From assembly GCF_015680235.1 (NCBI RefSeq), contig NZ_JADLJL010000005.1, positions 1 through 64,000 on the forward strand: DNA of 64,000 nucleotides, written 5' to 3'. The notes under the pieces were generated by a model. That model was not told the DNA's origin. It did not search any database and saw only the letters and a list, made by a program, of their open reading frames with translations. A program made the translations under genes and the position numbers. The stretch comes from Pseudomonas guariconensis (GTDB lineage: Bacteria > Pseudomonadota > Gammaproteobacteria > Pseudomonadales > Pseudomonadaceae). Below are positions 40,901-50,657 of the stretch, piece by piece; within the stretch, counting starts at the first letter, position 1; each line of letters starts with the position of its first letter.

Positions 40901-41313
40901 TCATCACCGGCCAGCTGATCAACTGGTCGCTCACCGACACGGTCACCCGGGTCACGCTCAAGTTGGGCATCGACTACGGCTCGGACCTGGACCTGGTGCG
41001 CGACCTGCTGCTCAAGGGCGCCCATGAAAACCCCCGGGTGCTCAAGGACCCGGAACCGATCGTGTACTTCCTCAACTTCGGCGAGAGCTCGCTGGACCAT
41101 GAGCTGCGCATGCACGTGCGGGACCTGGGCGACCGCAACCCGACGCTCGATGAGCTCAACCGCTACATCAGCCGCGAGTTCAAGGCCCATGGCATCAAGA
41201 TCTCGGTGCGCCAGGTGGAGGTGTTCCTGATCGACACCAAAGGCGGCAAGCAGCAATTGGTGCCATTGGAGAGCAACCCGGCGCCCAAGATCGATGGCAC
41301 TCCGGCCGGGTGA
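37996..41313 (+). CDS. mscK: Large mechanosensitive channel of the MscK/KefA type
   Basis: 1105-residue member of the MscS superfamily that opens under membrane tension to release solutes. Signal peptide 1-24 (LGLCLSLSFLASAAEA), a periplasmic coiled-coil region to about 480, about 11 membrane helices, and a C-terminal MscS channel domain (about 880-1080). The latter has the pore-lining segment GLGFGMQEIFANFISG and the beta-domain FERPVRIGDTITIG. It lies 35 bases after the antiporter, so the two ion-homeostasis genes may be co-transcribed. Confidence 0.93.
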   Translation: MSLRSTLSAALLGLCLSLSFLASAAEAPTAAGIQGSLDKIADRKLPEAEQKALQQVLEQTLSLLASQEDNARKLADLKQQIAGAPNEIRESQRELAKLKDSKTVPVAQRYASLGVPQLEQMLGERSAQQGDLQKALSEANSLIINSQTRPERAQAEISSSQTRIQQINNSLKSGKDNGKPLTADLRNQLAAELAALDSRILLRRQEMASNSLLQDLGNARHDLLIERATRLEQEIQDLQTLINDKRLAQSQQTVTQQSIEAQKAGGSTLLANESTANLKLSDYLLRSTDRLNEVTQQNLRTKQQLDSLTQADQALDEQIDVLKGSLLLSKILYKQKQSLPHLKVDRDLADQIADIRLYQFEVNQQREQISSPSNYVDKLLANQPGEEATPQLRKALLEVVITRSDLLERLNRELSALLNESITLQLNQKQLLGTAQSLRTTLEEQMFWIPSNKPLDWEWLSYVPQRLADQVANLPWGSGIKELADGLVQRPLLFLPLLLVIGALLWRRKYLYQRLGKVHQDIGHFRRDSQWHTPQAILINILLALPVALGLALAGYALQIDARGQNANLGAALWQIAQAWLVFYTAYRILAPGGVAEIHFRWYKPQVEFLRGWVRRLGTVVLALVGVVAVAEHQPSALADDVLGIGVVLTCYALMAWLLSRLLLSSPAHRDTSLFRKAVGVAFTALPIALFVAVCFGYYYTALKLTDRLIYTLYLLLFWLVIEAAFVRGLSVAARRLAYQRALSKRQAVKEGLDGEVITEEPTLDIEQVNQQSLRLIRLALLGGFIGGLYWVWSDLITVFSYLNNVTLYEYSSGTGAAASMVPISLGDLLGALVIAGITVALASNLPGLLEVLVLSRLNLAQGSAYAITTLLSYVIAGVGIVSTLATLGVSWDKLQWLVAALSLGLGFGMQEIFANFISGIMILFERPVRIGDTITIGNLSGTVSKIRIRATTITDFDRKDIIVPNKTFITGQLINWSLTDTVTRVTLKLGIDYGSDLDLVRDLLLKGAHENPRVLKDPEPIVYFLNFGESSLDHELRMHVRDLGDRNPTLDELNRYISREFKAHGIKISVRQVEVFLIDTKGGKQQLVPLESNPAPKIDGTPAG

Positions 41314-42939
<1,626 letters not shown>

Positions 42940-42969
42940 CCACGTTTCGGCAATTGCGAGGGCTTGGCC

Positions 42970-43043
42970 CTCGATCGCCGGCAAGCCGGCTCCCACGGAC
43001 ATCGTGCGGGCCCGGTGGGAGCTGGCTTGCCGGCGATAGACCG
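42970..43043. repeat. Inverted REP pair between selO and trxC
   Basis: CTCGATCGCCGGCAAGCCGG and the mirror GAGCTGGCTTGCCGGCGATAG, with one stem mismatch in the right copy (CTGGC for CCGGC). Both genes point the same way, so the pair may help define the selO 3' end. Confidence 0.86.
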
Positions 43044-43074
43044 CGAAGCGGCCTCGAATCCAAGGAGACCCTCA

Positions 43075-43509
43075 ATGCCCGACCCCATGCTGATCCCCTG
43101 CCCCCATTGCAACGGCCTCAACCGCCTGCCGGCCGAGCGTCTGGGCGATGCCCCCAAATGTGGCCGCTGCAAGCAGGACGTATTGCTGGGCAAACCCTTC
43201 GACCTCAACGAGCGCAGCTTTGCCAGCCAGATCAAGGGCGACCTGCCGCTGCTGCTCGATGTCTGGGCCGACTGGTGCGGCCCGTGCATATCCTTCGCCC
43301 CGGTCTTCGAACAGGCCGCCCGCCAGCTCACCGGCCGCTGCCGCCTGGCCAAACTCGACAGCGAGGCCAACCGCAACCTGGCCGGGCAGTTGGGCATCCG
43401 CTCGATCCCCAGCCTGATCCTGTTCAAGGACGGGCGCGAAATCAGCCGCCAGGCGGGGGCGTTTCCACTCCAGCCGTTGCTGGAGTGGTTGCGTGGTCAG
43501 GGGGTTTAG
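43075..43509 (+). CDS. trxC: Thioredoxin 2 (TrxC)
   Basis: 144-residue thioredoxin with an N-terminal zinc finger. CPHC (residues 9-12) and CGRC (about 30-33) are the metal-binding pairs, and the redox site WCGPC is near residue 66. IRSIPSLILFKDGR carries the cis-proline. TrxC-type proteins are usually induced by oxidative stress. The ATG is preceded by AAGGAG at good spacing; the frame is open upstream across the REP. Confidence 0.95.
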   Translation: MPDPMLIPCPHCNGLNRLPAERLGDAPKCGRCKQDVLLGKPFDLNERSFASQIKGDLPLLLDVWADWCGPCISFAPVFEQAARQLTGRCRLAKLDSEANRNLAGQLGIRSIPSLILFKDGREISRQAGAFPLQPLLEWLRGQGV

Positions 43510-43546
43510 AGCCTAGCGCACGTCTTCAGAAGTGTGTGTTCGTCGC

Positions 43547-43634
43547 ATCGCGGGGCAAGCCCGCTCTCATAGAACACCGCATAACTACTTGAGTTTGCAG
43601 GTCCTTTGTGGGAGCGGGCTTGTCCCGCGATGCG
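43547..43634. repeat. Inverted REP pair between trxC and the ParA gene
   Basis: CATCGCGGGGCAAGCCCGCT and its mirror ending GGGCTTGTCCCGCGATG lie between the convergent genes. The left copy ends TCTCATAG, a diverged form of CTCCCACAG. Confidence 0.86.
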
Positions 43635-43674
43635 GCGCGCACGCTCACAGGCGCTAAAAATCCACCTAACCCCT

Positions 43675-44448
43675 TCAGCCATTCTCCTCGAGCAACGCAT
43701 GCAACTCGACAAACTGCTGGGTCAACTTGTGCCGCGGCTCCAGGTGGATCAGCGGCAAGCTGGCATGGTGCGACTCGCGCATCTTCACCGAACTGCCCAG
43801 GTACACCGGCAACACCGGCAGGCCCTCGGCCAGCAGTTCGTCGAGCATCTGCTGTGGCAGGCTGGCCCGTGACTGGAACTGGTTGACGACGATACCTTCG
43901 ACCACCAGTTCCTCGTTGTGGTCGTCCTTGAGCTCCTCGATCTCCGCCAGTAGGCCGTACAGGGCCTGGCGCGAGAAGCTGTCACAGTCGAAAGGAATCA
44001 ATACGCGATCCGCTGCGATCAACGCGGAAACGGCATAAAAGTTCAGCGCTGGCGGGGTGTCGATGTAGATCCGTTCGTAGTCCTCGTCCAGCTCGTCGAG
44101 CAACTTACGCAGCTTGTTGATCTTGTGCTTGGCCTCGAGCTTGGGCTGCAGGTCGGCCAGCTCCGGCGTGGCGGTGACCACGTGCAGGTTGTCGAACGGC
44201 GTTTCGTAGATATCCACCCGGTTCTTCTTGGCGAACGGCCCGCTGGAAAGGGTCTGCTTGAAGAAATCGGCGATGCCCATAGGGATATCCTCGCCGGTAA
44301 GCCCGGTGAGGTACTGGGTCGAGTTGGCCTGGGCATCCAGGTCAACCAGCAAGGTCCGGTAGCCTTCGTTGGCACTGACCGCCGCCAAGTTGCAGGCAAT
44401 GCTCGACTTGCCTACGCCCCCTTTCTGATTGAATACCACGCGCCGCAT
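43675..44448 (-). CDS. ParA family ATPase
   Basis: 257-residue MinD/ParA-type ATPase, a cytoplasmic or nucleoid-bound positioning protein. It starts [20 protein letters not shown] with the deviant Walker A (KGGVGKSS); [12 protein letters not shown] is Walker A-prime and YIDTPPALN is Walker B. No parB-like partner is adjacent, so it is an orphan ParA whose cargo is unknown. It is divergent from the aryl-polyene operon, with a 316-base gap. An upstream 44-codon extension of the frame is not family-like. Confidence 0.92.
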   Translation of the reverse strand: MRRVVFNQKGGVGKSSIACNLAAVSANEGYRTLLVDLDAQANSTQYLTGLTGEDIPMGIADFFKQTLSSGPFAKKNRVDIYETPFDNLHVVTATPELADLQPKLEAKHKINKLRKLLDELDEDYERIYIDTPPALNFYAVSALIAADRVLIPFDCDSFSRQALYGLLAEIEELKDDHNEELVVEGIVVNQFQSRASLPQQMLDELLAEGLPVLPVYLGSSVKMRESHHASLPLIHLEPRHKLTQQFVELHALLEENG

Positions 44449-44640
44449 GGGAGACCTCCGTGTATCAACGAATGCCCGAGTATGTGGCCCACGCATGACA
44501 ATGACCAGTACCGCCTGCCTCAACCTTCCTACCTGCTGGCCGATACAGTGCTTACACCGTTCATCGGAAAATGCCGACAAACGATAGAACCTTGTCCCCC
44601 TGGCCGGCGACTTGCCCGTTCGTCATTGTCCAACGGGTAT

Positions 44641-44669
44641 TTGCTACAGATCGCCTGCACCGGGATAAT
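44641..44669 (+). promoter_or_regulatory. Predicted sigma-70 promoter of the aryl-polyene operon
   Basis: TTGCTA (44641-44646), a 17-base spacer and GATAAT (44664-44669) make the best promoter match in the 44449-44764 gap, about 95 bases before the first gene. I see no terminator, hairpin or obvious operator there, and no gene between the ParA start and 44765. Confidence 0.6.
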
Positions 44670-44764
44670 GCGCGCCACTCGACGAGCACCAACTCCTGTC
44701 AGGTCATTGTTCCGACGCATTCCTTGGCCAAAGGAAGTCATTCAGGGCGGGAACCAGACACATT

Positions 44765-45481
44765 GTGATCACTTTCAACATCAGCCAATGGCGCGCCTGG
44801 GCCCCTGGCCTGCACACGCCTGCTGACTGGCGTGCCTGGGCCGAGGGTGGGTCACTGCCGCAGGGCGACAGCCCGGCGCCGGACGTTTCGTTCCTGCCAG
44901 CCATGCAGCGCAGGCGCCTGGGCCTGCTGGCACGCATGGCGTTCGCGGTCGGCTGGCCGTTGGCCGAGGGCCACGACGCGCTGCCGCTGGTATACGCCTC
45001 GCGCCATGGCGAAACCCCGCGTACGTTCTCCATGCTCGGTGAACTCGCCCAGGGCCAGCCACTTTCGCCCACACAGTTCAGCCTTTCGGTGCATAACGCC
45101 GTGATCGGGCTGTGGTCGATCATGCGCGGGCAGACCTGCGAGATGACCGCCCTGGCCGCCGCAGGCGATGGTTTCGAGCAAGGCCTCCTGGAGGCCGCCG
45201 GCCTGCTGCACGACGGCGCCCCTGCCGTGCTGCTGATCGTCGCCGAGGAGACGCCGCCCGAGGCCTACAGCCCATGGATCGAGGATGTGCCCTTCAGCTA
45301 TGCCCTCGGCCTGTTGCTCACCCCCGGCAGCCAATGGCGCCTGGAAATCGCCCCGGGCAGCAGCGCCACACCCGCCGCCCTGCCCCACGCCCTGAACTGG
45401 CTGAAGAACCTGCTCGCCGGCCAGGCCCGCCTCACCCACCCAGGAGCCCTGCGGTCATGGAACTGGCATCGGCTCGCGTGA
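44765..45481 (+). CDS. apeC: Ketosynthase-like chain-length factor, ApeC type
   Basis: 238-residue half-size beta-ketoacyl synthase-like protein (N-terminal KS family). SRHGETPRTFSMLGELA, LSVHNAVIGLWSI and TALAAAGDGFEQGLLEA mark the fold. The place of the catalytic Cys is taken by Leu/Ala in the TALAAAG segment, so it probably pairs with an active ketosynthase (ApeO) as chain-length factor. Starts with GTG. First gene of an operon in which every neighbour overlaps or is separated by fewer than 10 bases. Confidence 0.85.
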   Translation: MITFNISQWRAWAPGLHTPADWRAWAEGGSLPQGDSPAPDVSFLPAMQRRRLGLLARMAFAVGWPLAEGHDALPLVYASRHGETPRTFSMLGELAQGQPLSPTQFSLSVHNAVIGLWSIMRGQTCEMTALAAAGDGFEQGLLEAAGLLHDGAPAVLLIVAEETPPEAYSPWIEDVPFSYALGLLLTPGSQWRLEIAPGSSATPAALPHALNWLKNLLAGQARLTHPGALRSWNWHRLA

Positions 45482-46272
45482 ACAGGCCAACGGACGCCTA
45501 CCCTTGGCGCCTACTGGCGACCGCGCTGAGCTTCGCCGTTTTCGGTGTCGGCAGCCTGTGCCTGCGCGTGCTGGTATTTCCGTTGCTGGCCTGCCTGCCC
45601 GGTGGCGTGCAGCGCCATCAACGCCGCGCCCGCCGCACCATCGGCTGGCTGTTCTGGCGTTTCATCCGCTTCATGCGGGTCACCGGCGTACTGACCTACG
45701 AGGTGGAGGGTGCCGAGCGCCTGGGGCGCCCTGGGCAACTGGTCATCGCCAACCACCCCTCGCTGATCGACGTGGTGTTCCTCATCGGCCTGGCGCGCAA
45801 CGCCAACTGCGTGGTCAAGCAGAGCCTGTTCGACAACCCGTTCACCCGCGGCCCCGTGCGCGAGGCGGGCTACATCGGCAACGACGGTAGCCTGCAGATG
45901 CTGGAAACCGCCGCGGCGACCCTGCGCCACGGTCAGCCACTGATCATCTTCCCGGAAGGCACCCGCACCCCGCCCGGCCAGGCCCCGGCCTTTCATCGTG
46001 GCGCCGCGGCCATCGCCCTGCGCGGTGCGAAAATCATCACACCGGTGACGATCAGCGTCAGCCCCAGCACACTGACCAAGCATGAGCCCTGGTACCGCAT
46101 CCCACACCGCCGCGTGCACTTTCGCCTACGCGTCGGCGCCGACATCGACCCGGTCACCTTCGCCGCCCTCGGCCCGGCACCGGTGGCCTCGCGCCGTCTC
46201 AACGACTACCTGCATCAGTACTTCTTCAAGGAGCTCGCCGAAGATGAGCGATCCACACAACCTGCACCGTGA
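45457..46272 (+). CDS. apeD: Lysophospholipid-type acyltransferase, ApeD type
   Basis: 271-residue PlsC-family membrane-bound acyltransferase. One N-terminal hydrophobic segment (about 22-42) precedes the catalytic NHPSLIDVVF (HX4D, about residue 98), then the FPEGTRTPPG block near residue 170. It is predicted to acylate a glycerol-type carrier of the aryl-polyene lipid. The ATG is inside the end of apeC (25-base overlap) with AGGAG upstream. Confidence 0.87.
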   Translation: MELASARVNRPTDAYPWRLLATALSFAVFGVGSLCLRVLVFPLLACLPGGVQRHQRRARRTIGWLFWRFIRFMRVTGVLTYEVEGAERLGRPGQLVIANHPSLIDVVFLIGLARNANCVVKQSLFDNPFTRGPVREAGYIGNDGSLQMLETAAATLRHGQPLIIFPEGTRTPPGQAPAFHRGAAAIALRGAKIITPVTISVSPSTLTKHEPWYRIPHRRVHFRLRVGADIDPVTFAALGPAPVASRRLNDYLHQYFFKELAEDERSTQPAP

Positions 46273-46513
46273 TATCAAGCAGCTGATCATCGACGCCCTG
46301 GGCCTGGAGGACATCGACGTCCAGGACATCGATGACCAGCAGCCGCTGTTCGGCGAAGGCCTGGGCCTGGATTCGGTGGACGCCCTCGAACTGGGCCTGG
46401 CCCTGCAGAAGCGCTTCGGCATCAAGATCGATGCCGACGCCAAGGACACCCGTTCCCATTTCACCAATGTCGCCACCCTGGCGGCATTCATCACTGCCCG
46501 ACAGGCTGCCTGA
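46244..46513 (+). CDS. apeE: Acyl carrier protein, ApeE type
   Basis: 89-residue carrier protein; the 4'-phosphopantetheine Ser44 lies in the GLGLDSVDALEL helix. Acidic, four-helix pattern. Overlaps apeD by 29 bases. It is one of two tandem carriers; in characterised aryl-polyene systems the two have separate roles in starter loading and chain extension. Confidence 0.9.
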   Translation: MSDPHNLHRDIKQLIIDALGLEDIDVQDIDDQQPLFGEGLGLDSVDALELGLALQKRFGIKIDADAKDTRSHFTNVATLAAFITARQAA

Positions 46514-46522
46514 GACCGCACC

Positions 46523-46777
46523 ATGCAAAACCGCGAAGCCATCTTCAACCTCTTGCGCGACGCCCTGGTCGAGCTGTTCGAGCTCGATCCAGCCAGCATC
46601 CGCCTGGAGTCCCACCTCTACCAGGACCTGGAAATCGACAGCATTGACGCCATCGATCTGATCGACCACATCAAGCGCCAGACCGGCAAGAAAATCACCG
46701 CCGAGGACTTCAAGTCCGTGCGCACCGTCGAGGATGTGGTCGAGGCGGTGTTCCGCCTGGTGAACTCTGCGGCATGA
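46523..46777 (+). CDS. apeF: Acyl carrier protein, ApeF type
   Basis: 84-residue carrier protein with pantetheine Ser40 in DLEIDSIDAIDLID. Its sequence is quite different from the preceding carrier (ApeE), supporting distinct partners. Gap of nine bases to ApeE; its stop overlaps the next start by four bases (ATGA). Confidence 0.9.
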   Translation: MQNREAIFNLLRDALVELFELDPASIRLESHLYQDLEIDSIDAIDLIDHIKRQTGKKITAEDFKSVRTVEDVVEAVFRLVNSAA

Positions 46778-47319
46778 AGCGCCTGGTCGGCCTCGGCCTG
46801 GTGCTGGCCGGGGTGCTCTACCCCTTCGCCGTGCACTACGGCCTGGCCCGTTTCGCCCCCTGGCAGTTCGCCCTGGTGCTCGCCGCGCTGTGGCTGGCCC
46901 GTGCCCTGGGCGCGCCGCGCCGGCCCGGCAATCTGTGGATGACCATCGTCGCCCTGGCCTTCTGTGCGCTGCTGGCATTGTCCGACAGCCGCCAGCTGCT
47001 GCGCTGGTACCCGGTGTTGGTCAATGGCTTGCTGCTGGCACTGTTCGCCTCCAGCCTCAGGTACGGCCCGCCGTTGGTGGAACGCCTGGCGCGCCTGCGC
47101 GAGCCGCAGTTGCCTGACGCCGCCGTTGCCTACACGCGCCGGGTGACGCAGGTCTGGTGCCTGTTCTTCCTGGTCAACGGGCTGATCGCCGCCGGCATGA
47201 CCCTGTGGGCACCGCTGCCCTGGTGGACCCTCTACAACGGCTTGATCGCCTACCTGGCCATGGGGCTGCTGTTCGCCGTGGAATGGCTGGCCAGGCAACG
47301 CATGCGAGCACGCTCATGA
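46774..47319 (+). CDS. apeG: COG4648 membrane protein, ApeG type
   Basis: 181-residue integral membrane protein with about five hydrophobic helices (residues 3-20, 27-46, 53-70, 74-92, 120-170). It is a constant member of aryl-polyene operons without assigned chemistry, and may help transfer the lipid-linked product across the inner membrane. The final basic tail (RQRMRARS) faces the cytoplasm by the positive-inside rule. Confidence 0.8.
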   Translation: MKRLVGLGLVLAGVLYPFAVHYGLARFAPWQFALVLAALWLARALGAPRRPGNLWMTIVALAFCALLALSDSRQLLRWYPVLVNGLLLALFASSLRYGPPLVERLARLREPQLPDAAVAYTRRVTQVWCLFFLVNGLIAAGMTLWAPLPWWTLYNGLIAYLAMGLLFAVEWLARQRMRARS

Positions 47320-48995
47320 ACTGGATCGAACCCCAGCACCTGCTGCAGCCACACGCCGCCGCTCGGGTGATCACCCGCGAGCCCGCGCTGGACCACGCCA
47401 CCCTCTGCCAAGCCGCCCTGTGCCTGGCCGGAGGCCTGCGCGAACGTGGCGTGCAGCGCCTGGCGGTGTACCTGGAGGATGCCGGCGAACTGGCCATTGC
47501 CTTGCTGGGCGCCTGGCGAGCCGGGGTACAGGTGTTGCTGCCCGCCGACCTGCAGGCACACACCCGTGCGCGCTGGAACGACCAAGTCGAGCTGTGGCTC
47601 AGCGACCAACCCGGCGACCACAGCCTGGCCTCGCTTTCAGGCGCGCCGCTGGCACCCGCCGACCTCGACCTGGACGCGTGTCAGATCAGCCTGTGCACCT
47701 CCGGGTCCAGCGGCGAGCCCAAGCGCATCGACAAGCCACTGCGCTTGCTGGCCAACGAAGTGCAAGCCCTTGAACGCCTGTGGGGCGCCGACCTGGGCGA
47801 CGCCTGGATCATCGGCAGCGTCGCCACCCAACACATCTACGGGTTATTGTTCCGCGTCCTCTGGCCGCTATGCGCCGGGCGCGGTTTCCTGCGTCGCCCG
47901 CTGCCCTTCCCGGAGGACCTGCAGCGTGCCAGCCGCGAACAACCTGGCTACGCCTGGGTGGCCAGCCCCGCCTTGCTCAAGCGCATGGGCGACAACCTCG
48001 ATTGGCCAGCCCTGAGCCAGGTGCGCCGGGTGTTTTCTTCCGGGGGTGCCCTGCCTGGGGACGCCGCGCAGCAGCTATATCGGCGCCTGGGCCAATGGCC
48101 CGTGGAAATCCTCGGCAGCTCCGAGACCGGCGGCATCGCCTGGCGCCAAGGCGATACCCCGTGGAGCCCTTTCGCCGGCATCACCCTGAGCCAGTCGGCG
48201 GACGGTGCCCTGTGCGTCGCCTCGCCCTACCTGCCCCAAGGCCATGTCGAACACACCGCCGATGCCGTGCAATTCACCGACGATGGCCGCTTCCACTTGC
48301 TTGGGCGCCTGGACCGCATCGTCAAGCTTGAAGAAAAACGCATCTCGCTGCCGCTGCTGGAGCAGGCGCTGTGCGCCCATGCGTGGGTCAGCGATGCGCG
48401 ATTGGGCGTGGTGCAGGAAGGCCGTGCGTTCCTCGGCGCCTTGCTCGTGCCCAGCCCGGCCGGCCTGCACCAGCTGCGCACCCAGGGGCGCCGAGCCCTG
48501 CTCGATACACTGCGCCAGCACCTGGCGCAACATTGTGAAAGCCTGGCCTTGCCACGGCGCTGGCGCCTGCTGCGGCAACTGCCGCTCAACGGCCAGGGCA
48601 AGCTGCCCCAGGCGCAGGTCCAGGCGCTGCTGCAAGCCCCACGCGACAATGCGCCGGACGTGCTCCAGACGACCTCTGACGAGCAGCAACTGAGCCTGCG
48701 CCTGGCGGTGCCTGCGGACTTGGCCTGCTTCACCGGCCACTTCCCCACCACCCCCATTCTGCCCGGCGTGGTACAGGTCGACTGGGCCGTGACCCTGGCC
48801 ACGCCCCTGCTGCCGCAAGGGCTGCGCTTCGCCGGCATGGAAGTGCTGAAATTCCAGCAACTGGTTCGCCCAGGCGACGAGCTGGAACTGACCCTGCGCT
48901 ACGATGCCCAGCGCGGCAAGCTGTACTTCACCTACGCCAGCAACGGCCAGGCCTGCTCCAGCGGCCGCATCCTCCTGGAGCCTGGCCGTGCATAA
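47316..48995 (+). CDS. apeHI: AMP-dependent ligase fused to hotdog dehydratase (ApeH-ApeI)
   Basis: 559 residues with two domains. The adenylation domain (1-440) has the P-loop TSGSSGEPK (128-136), SSETGG (268-273), the GRLDRIVKLEEKRI hinge and a terminal catalytic Lys429 in NGQGK; it should activate an aryl acid starter. The C-terminal hotdog domain (about 455-559) has catalytic His475 in the GHFPTTPILPG motif of FabZ/ApeI-type dehydratases. In several described aryl-polyene operons these are separate genes; here they are fused in frame. Starts within ATGA shared with apeG. Confidence 0.85.
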   Translation: MNWIEPQHLLQPHAAARVITREPALDHATLCQAALCLAGGLRERGVQRLAVYLEDAGELAIALLGAWRAGVQVLLPADLQAHTRARWNDQVELWLSDQPGDHSLASLSGAPLAPADLDLDACQISLCTSGSSGEPKRIDKPLRLLANEVQALERLWGADLGDAWIIGSVATQHIYGLLFRVLWPLCAGRGFLRRPLPFPEDLQRASREQPGYAWVASPALLKRMGDNLDWPALSQVRRVFSSGGALPGDAAQQLYRRLGQWPVEILGSSETGGIAWRQGDTPWSPFAGITLSQSADGALCVASPYLPQGHVEHTADAVQFTDDGRFHLLGRLDRIVKLEEKRISLPLLEQALCAHAWVSDARLGVVQEGRAFLGALLVPSPAGLHQLRTQGRRALLDTLRQHLAQHCESLALPRRWRLLRQLPLNGQGKLPQAQVQALLQAPRDNAPDVLQTTSDEQQLSLRLAVPADLACFTGHFPTTPILPGVVQVDWAVTLATPLLPQGLRFAGMEVLKFQQLVRPGDELELTLRYDAQRGKLYFTYASNGQACSSGRILLEPGRA

Positions 48996-49722
48996 GCCTT
49001 GCGCCGTGATCCCGGTATACGACCACGAGCACGCCGTGCCCGCGGTGGTAGCCCAGGTGCTCGCCACGGGGCTGCCCTGCGTGCTGGTGGACGATGCCAG
49101 CCACGCGCCCTGCGCCAAGGTGCTGGACCAGTTGGCCGGGCAGGATCAAGTGTTCCTGGTGCGCCTGGCCGTCAACCAGGGCAAGGGCGGCGCGGTGATG
49201 GCTGGCCTGCGCGAAGCCGCCCGGCTGGGCTTTACCCATGCCTTGCAGGTGGACGCCGATGGCCAGCATGACCTTGCCGATGTCCAGGCGTTCCTGGCCG
49301 ACTCAAGGGCTTGTCCACAGGCCCTGGTGTGCGGTTATCCACACTACGACGCCAGCGTGCCCAAGGGGCGCCTCTACGCGCGCTACCTGACCCACGTCTG
49401 GGTCTGGATCAACACCTTGTCGCTGGCCATCCCGGACTCGATGTGCGGGTTTCGCCTGTACCCGCTCGCCCCTACCCTGGCCCTGCTGGACAGGGTACGC
49501 CTCGGGCGGCGCATGGATTTCGACACGGAGGTCCTGGTGCGCCTGGCCTGGCGCGGGCAGCCGATGCGCTGGCGGCCGATCCGGGTGCATTACCCGAGCG
49601 ACGGCATCTCGCATTTTCGCCTGCTGCACGACAACGTGCTGATCTCGCGGATGCATGCCCGGCTGTTCTTCGGCATGCTGCTGCGCGCACCGCGGATGCT
49701 GTGGCGCAGGTGGTGGCAATGA
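48988..49722 (+). CDS. Family 2 glycosyltransferase, ApeJ N-terminal half
   Basis: 244-residue GT-A fold enzyme of the DPM1/DPG-synthase-like group. CAVIPVYDHEHAVP begins the fold; metal-binding DADGQHD is near residue 88 and MDFDTEVLVRLAW near 180. It should transfer a sugar to the head group of the aryl-polyene lipid. It starts at GTG overlapping the previous stop by eight bases. It has no membrane helix of its own. Confidence 0.82.
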   Translation: MHKPCAVIPVYDHEHAVPAVVAQVLATGLPCVLVDDASHAPCAKVLDQLAGQDQVFLVRLAVNQGKGGAVMAGLREAARLGFTHALQVDADGQHDLADVQAFLADSRACPQALVCGYPHYDASVPKGRLYARYLTHVWVWINTLSLAIPDSMCGFRLYPLAPTLALLDRVRLGRRMDFDTEVLVRLAWRGQPMRWRPIRVHYPSDGISHFRLLHDNVLISRMHARLFFGMLLRAPRMLWRRWWQ

Positions 49723-50657
49723 GCCGATCTTCCCGGCACTGGGCCGAACAAGGCGAACGCGGCAGCTTCTGGCTGATGAAGCTGACCGCCGTGCTGGTGC
49801 GCCTGCTCGGCCGACGCCTGCTCAGCCCGTTGATTCATGGCATCGTGCTGTATTTCTTTCTGTTCGGGCGCAAGGCCCGGCGCAGCGCCTGGCAGTATCA
49901 GCAGCGGCTGGCCGCCTGGAGCGGCGGCCAGGTGCTGCCCCCGACCCATGGGCGGGTGTTCGGCCAGTTCATGGCCTTCGCCGACGCCTTGCTGGACAAG
50001 CTGGACGCCTGGAACGGCCGGCTGCGCCTTGAAGATATCGAGATCGACGACCCCAGCCAGCTACGCCGGCAATTGCGCGGCAGCCGCGGGCAGATGCTGG
50101 TGGGCGCGCACCTGGGCAACCTGGAAGTCTGCCGGGCCCTGGCGGAGCTGGGCGAGCGGGTGACCATGAACGTGCTGGTGCACACCCGCCATGCCGAACG
50201 CTTCAACCGCCTGCTGGGCGAGGCCGGCGCCAGCCACCTGCGGCTGATCCAAGTCAGTGAGCTGGACCCGGCGATCATGCTGCAACTGTCCGAGCGTCTG
50301 GAGCGCGGCGAATGGCTGGCCATCGCCGGCGACCGCGTGCCCCTGCACGGCAGCCGCACGGTAGCAGTGGATTTTCTCGGCCACCGGGCAGCCTTCCCCC
50401 AGGGCCCCTGGCTCCTGGCAGGCCTGCTGGGCTGCCCGGTCAACCTGCTGTTCTGCCTCAAGCACCAGGGCCGCTACCGGATCACCCTGGAGCCGTTCGC
50501 CGAACGCCTGCAGTGGCGCCGCGACCTGCGCGAACAGGTGATCGCCGAATGGGCCGGGCGCTATGCCGCTCGCCTGGGCCATTATTGTCAGCAGGCCCCT
50601 GGCCAGTGGTTCAACTTCTACCCTTTCTGGAACGACGATGACGACGCATTCCCATGA
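49719..50657 (+). CDS. LpxL/HtrB-like acyltransferase, ApeJ C-terminal half
   Basis: 312-residue lysophospholipid acyltransferase of the lauroyl/myristoyl (LPLAT) type. One membrane anchor (about 20-50, LLSPLIHGIVLYFFLF), then GAHLGNLEVCRAL and AIAGDRVPLHGSRTVAVDFLG near residue 210, and a C-terminal QWFNFYPFW typical of these enzymes. ATGA overlap with the glycosyltransferase suggests a two-protein form of the bifunctional ApeJ. It could add a fatty acyl chain to the glycolipid end. Confidence 0.82.
   Translation: MSRSSRHWAEQGERGSFWLMKLTAVLVRLLGRRLLSPLIHGIVLYFFLFGRKARRSAWQYQQRLAAWSGGQVLPPTHGRVFGQFMAFADALLDKLDAWNGRLRLEDIEIDDPSQLRRQLRGSRGQMLVGAHLGNLEVCRALAELGERVTMNVLVHTRHAERFNRLLGEAGASHLRLIQVSELDPAIMLQLSERLERGEWLAIAGDRVPLHGSRTVAVDFLGHRAAFPQGPWLLAGLLGCPVNLLFCLKHQGRYRITLEPFAERLQWRRDLREQVIAEWAGRYAARLGHYCQQAPGQWFNFYPFWNDDDDAFP

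Noticed and set aside
38037..41027. 996-codon frame on the same strand inside the MscK gene and a 773-codon frame antisense to it
   Set aside because: Both are composed of Arg/Pro/Ala-rich or Gln/His/Val-rich sequence without domains; the MscK frame has signal peptide, membrane helices and the MscS motif.
43675..44448. ParAB chromosome-partition locus
   Set aside because: Only a ParA-type ATPase is present; there is no ParB gene and no parS-like TGTTTCACGTGAAACA repeat nearby.
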